This document shows, piece by piece, positions 21,054 through 31,180 of a DNA stretch of 64,000 nucleotides. The translations under genes and the position numbers were made by a program. Within the stretch, counting starts at the first letter, position 1, and every line of letters begins with the position of its first letter. The stretch is from contig RPFO01000089.1 of the NCBI GenBank assembly GCA_009746045.1, forward strand, positions 1,165,364-1,229,363, written 5' to 3'. A model generated the notes under the pieces. That model saw only the letters and a program-made list of their open reading frames with translations. It did no database searches and had not been told where the DNA came from. The stretch is from Mesostigma viride. Lineage: Eukaryota; Streptophyta; Mesostigmatophyceae; Mesostigmatales; Mesostigmataceae.

Positions 21054-21432
21054 GAGGCGGTAACAGTCACCGTGGAGAATATACAGGTGGAGAATAGTGG
21101 TTACAGGGTGGGGGGATGTTATGAAGCCTTCATAGGGGTTAGGGCCTCTTAAGCATCCAAAGGGTCGATTAAGGGGGTTGAGGTATATATCATTGAAGAA
21201 TAGGGGTTGGCGTGCAACTTCCTCACGTAGTGTGGGGAATAGTAGGCAGTCGGGTTTAAGTGCCATAAAGCCTTGCCATATACAAACCCAGTACCAAGGA
21301 AGACCTCTGGTGAGTTTGGGGGAGGGGAGGCGAGCAGTAAGTGTCGCGTTTGCGTGCCATTGCATGTATCCTAGCCTATCACTTGGAAGGCATATCCATA
21401 GCAATAGAGTACTCTTGTGTGTGATCCACTAT
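21054..21432 (-). pseudogene. nested L1-like LINE, segment 3
   Basis: Minus-strand frame WITHKSTLLLWICLPSDRLG continues to ARQPLFFNDIY, a typical L1 ORF2 post-reverse-transcriptase block (PLFFN pattern), then to DCYRLL at the TTAA junction. It joins segment 4 (10412 downward) in frame. Its upper end meets the palindromic complex. Confidence 0.8.
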
Positions 21433-21446
21433 ATTAAATTAAGCTG

Positions 21447-21815
21447 TTCCCGGGAAAGGGCCGGTTCGTCGTTGGCCAGTGTGCCAGTAACTGGGACATG
21501 AGCGCAGAGTCACACAGTTGATATAGATTATGACGTAAGTAAACACTGTTGCGCCACAGTGGCGTCATGGTCGGTCTGTGGTGATTTCGATGGGTCTCAA
21601 GGATATGTAATTACTCTTACAGTTGCGGCAGCACAACTCGGCATTCATTGTAATTTGTCAAATGTTATGGAATGAATGGTTTGGGCATTGCTTTCATCAT
21701 AAAGCATTATTGCAATCTTCATAATATAATCGGCTGGCTGCGCTGCCTGTCATGATGAAGGTGGTGGTGCCGTCAAGGACCACACCTATCATTTTCACTT
21801 AATTTTAACGCGGAG
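21447..21815 (+). repeat. partial direct copy of the palindrome core
   Basis: Runs from CCCGGGAAAGGGCCGG through CATTTTCACTTAATTTTAA. It matches 22907-23270 closely, with small differences such as GTCTCAAGGATATGTAATT against GTTAAGGATATGTTGTT. Confidence 0.88.
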
Positions 21816-21897
21816 CGAACAACCCTTGGCGGGTTCAGTTCGGACAGCCTGAGCCGGAGATATACCCAAGCTGCTTGCAGAATCAAGCACTTGAAAG

Positions 21898-22012
21898 AGG
21901 ATTGAGCTTATCCTTTAAAAAGCTATGAAGAGGATTAGGCTTATCCTTGAAAAAGCCATGAAGAGGATTATGCTTATCCTTGAAAAAGCACTAAAGAGGT
22001 TATTGCTTAGCC
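21898..22012 (+). repeat. 33-bp tandem array, about 3.5 units
   Basis: The unit is close to GAAGAGGATTAGGCTTATCC plus TTGAAAAAGCCAT. The copies diverge slightly (ATTGAGC, ATTAGGC, ATTATGC, TTATTGC at the same position). Confidence 0.85.
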
Positions 22013-22212
22013 TATTTGGAAAGCATGTGTGGTCCTGCCGTGGGAATTTTTTTTTCCTATGTGATCCTCTTTTTTTTACTTTTTGGCTCTTCCCATTTTC
22101 GAGCTAAAAAGTGGGGGGGAATATAGCGGATCACACACAAGAGTACTCTATTGCTATGGATATGCCTTCCAAGTGATAGGCTAGTAGGATACAATGGCAC
22201 GCAAACGCGACA

Positions 22213-23050
22213 GCTGTCACGTCCGTGATCATTTACGTCCGTGCACTCAAGAAGTTACGCGGTTGCCGTAATCGGAATCGTTACCGACGTTTGGTTGGTT
22301 CCGATTCAGTAGGCCGCGGGCTTTGTTCCTTGGGCAGGTGTGGAGCGCTGCGCCGGAAAGGCCTGAATTTCTAGAGTGACAGTCTTAGGTGACCTGGCTT
22401 AGGTTCAGGCGCAAGACTTTGGGGCGCAAAGCCTTGGTGGCTTGCGCAATATTCCGGTGCGTGACATTTGGCAGTTATGAATCTTTTGTATTGTCCAGAC
22501 GGAATGATGTTCAGTCCATCTGACAAAGCTAGATACGCAGATTGTAGTGTGCGGTGTGCTGGCTCGCACGTGGTTGTCGAACAGACTTGCTATGCATTTT
22601 GCTGGCAGTCTAACTGCACGTCAGGCGGCTTGCTGGCAAATGCGACAGCGCATGGATGCCGGGATTTTTGGAGGTATTTAGGAGCAGCGCAGCGGCCATG
22701 GTGGTCATTGTTCGCTCGTTTCTCTCCCTCACAACTAGTTTGTTGTCTTCATGGGGTTAAACTTCTCGAACAGCCCGGAGCAGCCCCCGTGAGTGGTTGC
22801 ATGTCGTTGCCATGACGATGGTTGATAGGATTGACAGTGGTTTGATCCGGTTGGGATGTTGTTGGCATTGTGGACGAGAAACGTTCTGCTGACCCGGGAA
22901 CAGTCCCGGGAAAGGGCCGGTTCGTCGTTGGCCAGTGTGCCAGTAACTGGGACATGAGCGCAGAGTCACACAGTTGATAATAGATTATGACGTAAGTAAA
23001 CACTGTTGCGCCACAGTGGCGTCATGGTCGGTCTGTGGTGATTTCGATGG
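22213..23050 (+). repeat. left arm of the long inverted repeat
   Basis: Base n pairs with base 46335-n in the right arm, and nearly every position matches by eye. The arm carries a Cys-rich open frame of about 110 codons (from ATG 22477, MNLLYCPDGMMF, to 22815) that recurs identically on the minus strand of the right arm (23867-23520). Whether that frame is translated is unknown. Confidence 0.9.
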
Positions 23051-23284
23051 GTTAAGGATATGTTGTTACTCTTACAGTTGCGGCAGCACAACTCGGCATT
23101 CATTGTAATTTGTCAAATGTTATGGAATGAATGGTTTGGGCATTGCGTTCATCATAAAGCATTATTGCAATCTTCATAATATAATCGGCTGGCTGCGCTG
23201 CCTGTCATGAAGGTGGTGGTGCCGTCAAGGACCACACCTATCATTTCCACTTAATTTAATTGTTGTTCGCTCGTTTGGAAATGT

Positions 23285-24122
23285 CCATCGAAATCACCAC
23301 AGACCGACCATGACGCCACTGTGGCGCAACAGTGTTTACTTACGTCATAATCTATTATCAACTGTGTGACTCTGCGCTCATGTCCCAGTTACTGGCACAC
23401 TGGCCAACGACGAACCGGCCCTTTCCCGGGACTGTTCCCGGGTCAGCAGAACGTTTCTCGTCCACAATGCCAACAACATCCCAACCGGATCAAACCACTG
23501 TCAATCCTATCAACCATCGTCATGGCAACGACATGCAACCACTCACGGGGGCTGCTCCGGGCTGTTCGAGAAGTTTAACCCCATGAAGACAACAAACTAG
23601 TTGTGAGGGAGAGAAACGAGCGAACAATGACCACCATGGCCGCTGCGCTGCTCCTAAATACCTCCAAAAATCCCGGCATCCATGCGCTGTCGCATTTGCC
23701 AGCAAGCCGCCTGACGTGCAGTTAGACTGCCAGCAAAATGCATAGCAAGTCTGTTCGACAACCACGTGCGAGCCAGCACACCGCACACTACAATCTGCGT
23801 ATCTAGCTTTGTCAGATGGACTGAACATCATTCCGTCTGGACAATACAAAAGATTCATAACTGCCAAATGTCACGCACCGGAATATTGCGCAAGCCACCA
23901 AGGCTTTGCGCCCCAAAGTCTTGCGCCTGAACCTAAGCCAGGTCACCTAAGACTGTCACTCTAGAAATTCAGGCCTTTCCGGCGCAGCGCTCCACACCTG
24001 CCCAAGGAACAAAGCCTGCGGCCTATACTGAATCGGAACCAACCAAACGTCGGTAACGATTCCGATTACGGCAACCGCGTAACTTCTTGAGTGCACGGAC
24101 GTAAATGATCACGGACGTGACA
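23285..24122 (-). repeat. right arm of the long inverted repeat
   Basis: Reverse complement of 22213-23050. The clearest difference is at the GCCGCGGGC / GCCTGCGGCC region near 24010-24030. Confidence 0.9.
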
Positions 24123-24251
24123 TAAGCAGTGCGGCTCCAGTGTGCCAGGACATTCCATTTGAGTGATGAGTAAGACGTGAGAGGGTTACACGGGCCAGAA
24201 GACATCCAGGGTGTGTGTCGACACCAATGTGGGCAGAGATAACTTGTTTGG
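24123..24251 (-). pseudogene. nested L1-like LINE, segment 2
   Basis: A short piece reading QVISAHIGVDTHPG ... HTGAALLM. With one copy of the TTTGG target site it continues segment 1 exactly (LLWSVYAK then QVIS), so the LTR element at 24252-28208 inserted into an already existing LINE. Confidence 0.8.
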
Positions 24252-24857
24252 TGTCAGGATTTTTGACAATCCTGGTTGTGCCCATTAGCTGTTCGTTTAT
24301 CAGCAATATTTTCAGGGTATGATTTCAAAGTCCGATGTAGTATAAATCGGCATTAATATATCTTTCAACTGTACTACGAGTACTGTGACTTGCTAGTGGT
24401 CGCATGAATTTCTATAGTGAACCTTTGTACGTTTTCTGGCGCTGCCTAGGAGGCGCTGTGGCTTAGTCCCCGCATGCCATAACGTCGTACCAACTAATGT
24501 TGGTCACCGTCACTTGTGGTGAAAAGTTTGCTCATTTTGTACCGTACGATTTGTAATGGATCAACGGCAGCAAACAGTGTAGCCGCCACTGAAGGACTTT
24601 GTCCCTTCTATATAGGTGACTCATGGTGCACGAGAAATTTACCTTGTTGGTCCGACTCTAGCCCTTGTTGGGCTCCTTGTTGGAATTCCTTGTTGGAAGA
24701 GAGTCGTCACCCTTGTTGGGATTCCCTTGTTGGGAAGGCCTTGTTGGCCACCTGCTTTACCACTACGTAATTCATATTTTCATAATACAAAAACCCGAAT
24801 ACAAAAGGTCCAAGATCTTCCTCCAATACGCTCACTTTTTACATGCAGTTTTCAACA
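24252..24857 (+). repeat. 5' LTR of the gag-only element
   Basis: Begins TGTCAGGATTTTTGACAATCC and ends TTTTCAACA. By eye it differs from the 3' LTR at only two positions (near 24417 and 24599). At 24641-24752 the word CCTTGTTGG recurs seven times, a probable promoter or enhancer array. Confidence 0.93.
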
Positions 24858-25295
24858 TGGTATCGGGATGACGAGTTACCTTTGTATTCGGTCTCTCGAG
24901 ACCTCCCTGTTCTGAACACGACTCTCACGAGTCAGCCATTTCGTCTCATCCGAATAGGTGGGGCTTTTCATCCCATTCCGCATCCGGACCAGTTTATCGA
25001 GGTTTATTTTTCAGCTGTTGAGTTCGGGGGCCTAGCCACACGCGTCGTATATAAAGGCAACCGTTTCATCTATCGAGACGTTGTCAACTATCTCTACACG
25101 AAGACTGAGCGCCTCCTTACCCGCCAGCGGAATCAGCCTGATCCGGAATACCCAATCTTTGTTACCTTTGTCGATTCATCTTTTGGAGTCCGTTCCTATG
25201 ATGCCGAAATTTGGCGCACTGTAAACGACATGCTTTACGACTGGCAATTGGTTCGGACTGCCACAGTGGAACACTATACCCCAATTAGTGCGTAG
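24843..25295 (+). CDS. small ORF ahead of gag, 150 codons, unknown
   Basis: The frame opens at an ATG inside the LTR end and passes through the primer-binding site, so its true start is uncertain. The composition looks like a folded protein (for example FRLIRIGGAFHPIP, FIEVYFSAVEFGG, IFVTFVDSSFGVRSYDAEIW). It ends 40 bases before the gag ATG. I recognise no domain. It may be a leader ORF of the element or a piece of its ancestor. The absence of stops over 450 bp in an element that otherwise lacks pol suggests it is kept for a reason. Confidence 0.4.
   Translation: MQFSTWYRDDELPLYSVSRDLPVLNTTLTSQPFRLIRIGGAFHPIPHPDQFIEVYFSAVEFGGLATRVVYKGNRFIYRDVVNYLYTKTERLLTRQRNQPDPEYPIFVTFVDSSFGVRSYDAEIWRTVNDMLYDWQLVRTATVEHYTPISA
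24858..24870 (+). promoter_or_regulatory. primer-binding site of the gag-only element
   Basis: TGGTATCGGGATG directly follows the LTR and resembles the initiator-Met tRNA primer site used by copia elements. Confidence 0.7.
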
Positions 25296-25337
25296 CTTTT
25301 TCGCAGTACGCCAGCTTCCTTCTCAATCGTTTTTTCA

Positions 25338-26054
25338 ATGGCCGCTCCAGCTGTCGTTCGAGGCATCAAGGAGGGTACAGTGTTGGGTGCACTGAAGCAT
25401 TTGCCTTTTGATGGCGAGAGACTGAACGATTTCCCTGTTTTTAAACTCAAGGTTGAGGGGACCCTGAGGGCTATTGGATATGAGGATGCCCTGAAGGGCA
25501 CTGGCGTCATCAACGAGCCGCAACAGCGCCTCGGCTATGCATCTCTTTTGTCAGCTTTTAACGGGACTGCAGCTCTGCACGCAGCCCTGGCTCCCAACGG
25601 TTTACTTCACGAAGCGTGGGCAATTCTGGTTGACGTATATGGCCATGACCAGACCACCTCTACACACCAGGCGACGACGCTTGAGGAACTGCTGGCAACT
25701 GAAAAAGTGCCAGTAGAGAAGGTGGCAGCCCACCTCAACGAGATGGAGCGGAAGTATCTCGAATACAACAAGCTGAGCAATAACAAGCTTCACGATTCCA
25801 TCCTGGTGACAAGCCACCGCACACGCCTTCCAGCGGTATACGGCCCTGTCCTGGCAGCTTATAACCTCCCTGTAGACATCTCTTGGAAGGACTACAAGGC
25901 GGCAGTGCTCAAGGCCGACGACCATCTACGAGTTAATCGCACCAATGCCACACCTTCACCCAGCAACACCAGCGCCTACAACACCCAGGTCGCCTGTCCC
26001 CACTGCCAGGAGGATCTGGACGAGAGCGTTTTCCTGACCAGCAGCAAGACTCTC
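25338..26054 (+). CDS. gag: copia-like gag core of the gag-only element (interrupted)
   Basis: From ATG 25338 (MAAPAVVRGIKEG) the frame encodes a typical copia gag core: LPFDGERLNDFPVFKLKVEG, then LHEAWAILVDVYGHD, then the helical LEELLATEKVPVEKVAAHLNEM region. An Asn/Ser/Thr-rich linker and CPHCQEDLDE follow. At 26055 a repeat shared with 50644 begins; the frame runs a further 18 codons into it and stops at 26108. A CCHC zinc knuckle that plausibly belonged to the same protein lies beyond the repeat (27376-27420). Confidence 0.75.
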
Positions 26055-27219
26055 TGTCACGGACGCGAGCTATGTCATCCGGGCGCCCACTATGCACAAT
26101 ACCGGTGACGTGCGCAAGGAATTTGTTTTCTGCGCATTTTCGACAAAGGCTAGTGACCGGGGGGGGGACACTAGCACTTGCAGCATAAGAGCGGACGAAA
26201 GTGCACGTGCGCGCGCGCCGGGCCAGGCACGGCTGGGCGCGCAGCACTGACGTACTTGAGCGGACGGCAGCACAAGTGCGCAGCGTCGAGAGGATCATAC
26301 GCGAGTTAGTGGACAGCTGGAGCTGGAGCTGGAGCTGCATGGAGCTGGAGCTGGACTGCTGGACTTCAACAGCGCCGAGGCTATTGACAGGCCAGGTGTC
26401 TTTGTGGTGTAGAATAGCGGGTCAACGTTATGAGGACTGGACAGAAAATGGAAAAGGAAAATTTGCGGTGCGGAGCCAGATCGCTGGAATGAATGCGAAA
26501 TCGCTGGCAGCCCTACAAAGGGATTTCTTCTAGAAAGGAAAGATTAGAAGCAATGTTTGCTGGGCCACTCACACGCAAGGTGTGAGCGTGCAGATTGTTT
26601 GAAGGATATTATGCTTCGACCTTGGTGGTCGTGACTCAATGCCGGACATTCCCAGGGACAGAAATGCCGGAGCCTCTAGGAGATCGATGAGATCGGCAAC
26701 AGGGTAGCAATTTAGATTTGTCGGGATGCCTTCCTGCTTTTGTTGGCATGTGTGGTAGAAAGCCAGGACGGCAACTGGAATGCAGTTTCTATTTGCATGG
26801 TTCAGGCAGCAAGATAGTTTGGGCATTCCTGGCTGGACTGACAAGTGTGGCGTGTGTCATGCGTGTGGCATGACGAATGGTTTGGTTCATAGTCGAAGAG
26901 GACTCTCACGTAGCGTGTAGTCTCTTCGAGTCTCTCGTTAGTGGCCTTCGTGTTTCTCCCTTTCCTTGGGAGCAAGGCCGGTAGCATGTCATGGAGCGCT
27001 GCCTAACTGCGGGCTCGTGAGCATGGAGTGCATCGATATTGAGACTATCAACGTGTTGTAATTGTATTAACTTTCTCAATAAATTCCGCATGTGCGGCTT
27101 CATCATCAGACTGTGCAAAGTGTGTGTTGTGAAAACATTGTTCTATAGCAGGGGAGGCAAAAGCATTAAGGTGGTCATCAGGCACGAGGGACAATTCCTT
27201 GTCCTCGGCTGAGAACCCT
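26055..27219. repeat. 1.17-kb dispersed repeat, copy 1
   Basis: Starts TGTCACGGACGCGAGC and ends near TCGGCTGAGA. It matches 50644-51886 almost throughout; copy 1 lacks about 105 bp present in copy 2 (51726-51830). GGAGCT is repeated eight times with one break at 26313-26353 and is shorter in copy 2. Only short frames without domains are present. It lies between the gag core and its zinc knuckle, so it behaves as an inserted non-autonomous element, but its exact ends are not resolved. Confidence 0.75.
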
Positions 27220-27233
27220 CCATACGTTGAATC

Positions 27234-27422
27234 ATGGGACAGGTCCTCGCCCAACCCACCGGGCATGCAGTTAAGGCAGGCACGTCAGCTCAGCTCATTT
27301 GGGTTTTACCAAAGCTGAGCATGGCCAGCCGCCATGGTGGCGCCGGAGATTGTGGTACGCAGACGCGACATCTCACCTGTACACACTGCAAGCGCACTGG
27401 CCACACTCATCAACGATGCTGA
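27234..27422 (+). pseudogene. detached gag zinc-knuckle segment
   Basis: A 62-codon frame ending in CTHCKRTGHTHQRC, a complete CCHC knuckle (C-x2-C-x4-H-x4-C) as found at the C-terminus of copia Gag. It is separated from the gag core by the 26055-27219 repeat and terminates directly after the knuckle. Confidence 0.65.
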
Positions 27423-27589
27423 AACAAGCACCCCGAGCTGAGGAAGGGGAAGCAGGGTGGTACTGCACATTTCACCTCTGGAGATGTCCTTGAGGACGTG
27501 GGAGAGCTTCCCCCTGGTTTCTGCATGTAGACAAGTTCTGTGACTCCAAGTGAGGGGGGAGAAACAGTTTGTTTTATTACTACCTGCTA

Positions 27590-27602
27590 TGTGCAAGGGG
27601 GG
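27590..27602 (+). promoter_or_regulatory. polypurine tract
   Basis: GTGCAAGGGGGG lies just before the 3' LTR. The gene-less LTR element at 43750 has the related tract GTGCAAGGAGGG, suggesting the two families are related. Confidence 0.65.
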
Positions 27603-28208
27603 TGTCAGGATTTTTGACAATCCTGGTTGTGCCCATTAGCTGTTCGTTTATCAGCAATATTTTCAGGGTATGATTTCAAAGTCCGATGTAGTATAAATCG
27701 GCATTAATATATCTTTCAACTGTACTACGAGTACTGTGACTTGCTAGTGGTCGCATCAATTTCTATAGTGAACCTTTGTACGTTTTCTGGCGCTGCCTAG
27801 GAGGCGCTGTGGCTTAGTCCCCGCATGCCATAACGTCGTACCAACTAATGTTGGTCACCGTCACTTGTGGTGAAAAGTTTGCTCATTTTGTACCGTACGA
27901 TTTGTAATGGATCAACGGCAGCAAACAGTGTAGCCGCCACTGAAGGACGTTGTCCCTTCTATATAGGTGACTCATGGTGCACGAGAAATTTACCTTGTTG
28001 GTCCGACTCTAGCCCTTGTTGGGCTCCTTGTTGGAATTCCTTGTTGGAAGAGAGTCGTCACCCTTGTTGGGATTCCCTTGTTGGGAAGGCCTTGTTGGCC
28101 ACCTGCTTTACCACTACGTAATTCATATTTTCATAATACAAAAACCCGAATACAAAAGGTCCAAGATCTTCCTCCAATACGCTCACTTTTTACATGCAGT
28201 TTTCAACA
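27603..28208 (+). repeat. 3' LTR of the gag-only element
   Basis: Near-identical to 24252-24857. The following TTTGG (28209-28213) is the second target copy, after which the LINE resumes. Confidence 0.93.
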
Positions 28209-30929
28209 TTTGGCATACACAGACCATAATAAACGCCATTGCATATTATGTAAGCCTAGTCCTCCTAGAGGCCACGGCATAAAAGACATTGCCTCTCTGA
28301 TCCATCCGTGTACCTGGCGGTTGAGATCGCTCGATTTTTCCCAAACAGAGTTATGCCCCAATCGTTGAATAAGCGACACGGTGTGTTCATCCGGTGGGTG
28401 GGCCTGACCGAAGTACAGCATCTTGGAGAATAGCAGCTGATTCGTAACGAGGACCTTGCTCCGGAAGGTTTCGTCGTACAAAAAGGTTTTGACTTCCAAT
28501 AACCTCCCTTCGGCTGTCCGGCCGATAGGGCAGTTATGTAAAAGGTGGTATCCTCCCGGCGGGACCCATGTCACCGCCAGGTTAGTAGGCTGGAGAGTCG
28601 GGTTGGTTGTTCTGCCAATATGCAAGCCCGTGGACTTTTGCACGTTGCAGCGTTGTTGGGATGCGGTACAGTATGTAGATATGTTGTCAAGCACAGCATC
28701 AACATCACGCAGGGAGGTGCAAATGTTAGTAGTGTCATCAGCGTAAGCAGTTTGAAACAGGCCACGTGTGCGGTGAGGGAGGGGGTAGCCTTGAATACGG
28801 TTGTCCTGTTGATGAAGAAAGAAAAGGCCAGCGTGAGCGAGCAGAAAGAGAAGAGGAGAGAGACAGTCGCCTTGTGGGAGAGAGCGTGTGCTATGGCCTA
28901 TTTGAGATTTATGTCCATTAATTAGTAGGTGCCAAGTGGTTGATTTGATCATGCCTAGGCTGACCTTTATGAGTTTGGGTCCAAATCCAAGACCGTGTAG
29001 TATAGCCTCGAGGTATTTCCAACATATGCGGTCGAATGCCTTTTCAAAATCCCAAAATAAAATGATGCCTATAATATTGTTACACCAGGCCTCATCAACA
29101 ATGTCCATGATCATGGTGATGCTGTCGTTGATGTGTAGGTTGGACCTGAATCCAACTTGTTCTGGGCCGATCAGATTACATATCTAGTACACTGTAGAAG
29201 CGGCGTTGCAAGAGTTTGCTGGCTAGTTTGTAAGGGACTGTGAGCATGCGAATGGGTCTATAATTCTTCCAACGGGTTTTATCCCCTTTTTTGTATAAGA
29301 GGATGAGAATTGTTTCCGACCACTGGCCAACAACAGTTTCGGTGTTCCAGATTTCCAAGATGCACTGGTATAGATCCTTGCCTATGAGGGGCCAAAACGT
29401 TTTTAAAAACTCTACAGGAAGGCCATCTGCACCAGGTGCGCTACCGGTTTTGAGATGTTGGAGTGCTAGAGATGTTTCTTCCATAGTGGGGCCGGCTGGC
29501 GTCTAGTAGAGCTTGTTGTGACGGAGAGAGGCGGTGGGGAATTGCATCTAGGATTTTTTGTGTGGCTGTACTTGCAGCGGGGTCGGGTTCTGTCCGGAAA
29601 AGGGCGGAGAAAAAAGCATGTCCAGATTGTAGGATGTCTTGGGAGGTGGTATGGGTGCCAGTCTCGTCTGTAATTTCTGTGATGGTGGTTTGTGAGCGCG
29701 GGGGTGGGATAAATGCAAAGAATTCCTTATTCATTCGTTCACCCTTGACATGCCACCATGTATTTTCCACATCTAGGGCTTCTGCGTGGCGTTCAAGGCG
29801 TAGCTTATCCATCTCAGTCTGGCACATTTGCAGTCGTGTTAACTCGTGCGGGGCTAGGCGGGGTTTGGATTGCAACATAGTAATAACTCGTTTGTAGTAA
29901 TTGTAGTCTTTGCCTTTTATGCGGCGTTGTTCTAGATCGTATGTCTTAGAGGAGTCAAGGATGTGCGAGAGGCATGCTTGCATCCAGAGAGTAGTGCTTG
30001 GGTATTCTACTTGCTTGGTTTTCCAATCTCGCCAATGATTGTTCTCGGACTAGTGAGTGAAAGGTGGGGTCAGCCAGCAGCTTTTTATTGAGGCGAGGGA
30101 TGCTTGGTCCTCTAGAGGGGCTGGAGTGATACACCATGGTGAGAAGGCAGGGGTAGTGATCAGAGAAAACGGTGGAGCGTATGACCTCTGCGTGACAAAT
30201 GAGGGAGGCCCAGAAAGGTGACATAAATATGTAGTCTAGACGGCTGGTGATGCGGGTGCCCTGACGGGTGGACTCTCTACTATGCAGATGGTCGCGAGGT
30301 TTGATAACAACCTGTAGTGAGAGGCGAGTGAGGTGGTTGGCTAACGAGGTCGTCTCAAACCCAAGGCCATGGATGGTCTAGGTCAAGATTAAAGTCACCC
30401 ATTAGTATGACCTCATGAGATTGGTCCAGGAGGGGGGCAACCATATCAAACAAATCATCGAAAAACTTTATACGGTCAGAGTGTTCGTTGGGGGCATATA
30501 CCGATATAATATAGCCAGTCTTACCGCCCCAGGAGATGTATTGCCGGGTCCAGCGACCCTGCCATGTGTTAGGAGCAGTATCTGTGTGTTGGGCCCATGG
30601 GTGAAGTTGAACATGAGGGTGTGGCGGACGTCGATACTGTAGCAATGCAGTGCCTCCACTAGTCCCCCGTGCCCATGCCCATCTGCGTTCCATGTCTGGG
30701 GTGCGTCTGGTAAAGGATTGTAGCGCTTTTGCGTCTAATAATTCCAGGAAATTTATGTTCTTGTAGGCCTACCCAGATTTCATGGGATGGGCCGACATAG
30801 GGTTGGGTGATGCTGGCTAGTTGAGCTTGGAGCGTACGTAGAAGACATTTTAGACTGTCCCTGGGTGCGAGCACCGTAAGTATTTAAACCCTGAACGTTC
30901 CAGGATATTATTATAGTGAGTTGACTCAT
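28209..30929 (-). pseudogene. nested L1-like LINE, segment 1: ORF2 endonuclease and reverse transcriptase
   Basis: ORF2 starts at ATG 30929 (MSQLTIIISWNVQGLN), the classic beginning of an apurinic-type endonuclease. Further endonuclease motifs follow in shifted frames: GLQEHKF (~30763), ISVYAPNEHSD, MGDFNLDLDH (~30395) and FSDHYPCLL (~30160). Reverse-transcriptase motifs are LLYKKGDKTRWKNYRPIRML (~29280), GPEQVGFRS, DFEKAFDRICW (~29045), SLPQGDCLSPLLF (~28890) and AYADDTTN (~28740). At least four frameshifts and a stop near 29176 show it is dead. The sequence runs to GGLGLHNMQWRLLWSVYAK at 28209, where the gag-only LTR element interrupts it. Confidence 0.88.
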
Positions 30930-31180
30930 AAGTTAGTAGAAGGGGAGGGAGTGCAAAAGGATGCGAGCGTTAGCGTACCTCTTGCACGTTTATCCGCTTG
31001 AGAAAGGTTTTTGCCCTGTACCTCGAGGACGAGCATGCGTTTGCTCATATTGTTGTACAGCTGTAGCTTGAGGCCAAAACTGGAGTCCCGTGGTATTTTT
31101 CCCGAAGCCAGCGCTTGTAGGTCACCCTGGGGTTGTGCAAGCCGAAGGCGTTCCTCCCAGGAGGGATCGGAGTTTTCCAT
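30926..31180 (-). pseudogene. LINE ORF1 C-terminal fragment
   Basis: An 84-codon frame (MENSDPSWEERLRLAQ ... SPSTNL) ends in TGA that overlaps the ATG of ORF2 as ATGA (30929-30926). Such stop/start overlaps allow termination-reinitiation in some LINEs. The upstream part of ORF1 is broken by a stop near 31240. No RNA-binding motif is clear in the part that remains, so the assignment rests on position. Confidence 0.5.

Larger units (their letters stand above)
21433..24122. mobile_element. palindromic (foldback-like) complex inserted in the LINE
   Basis: The main part is an inverted repeat with arms 22213-23050 and 23285-24122 (about 838 bp each) around a 234-bp spacer. To its left lie a partial direct copy of the inner part (21447-21815), a short tandem array (21898-22012) and an inverted copy of ~90 bp of LINE (22118-22212). 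There is no transposase. The outer ends GTCACGTCCGTGATC / GATCACGGACGTGAC are terminal inverted repeats. Mobilisation in trans or hairpin-mediated rearrangement could explain it. Confidence 0.75.
24252..28208 (+). mobile_element. gag-only LTR retrotransposon (TR-GAG-like), non-autonomous
   Basis: LTRs of 606 bp (24252-24857 and 27603-28208) flank a 2.7-kb interior. TTTGG is duplicated at 24247-24251 and 28209-28213. A primer-binding site follows the 5' LTR and a G-rich polypurine tract precedes the 3' LTR. Inside are a small ORF, a copia-like gag and a separate zinc knuckle, but no protease, integrase or reverse transcriptase. A 1.17-kb repeat (26055-27219) interrupts gag. Such elements depend on enzymes from full-length relatives. 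Confidence 0.88.
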
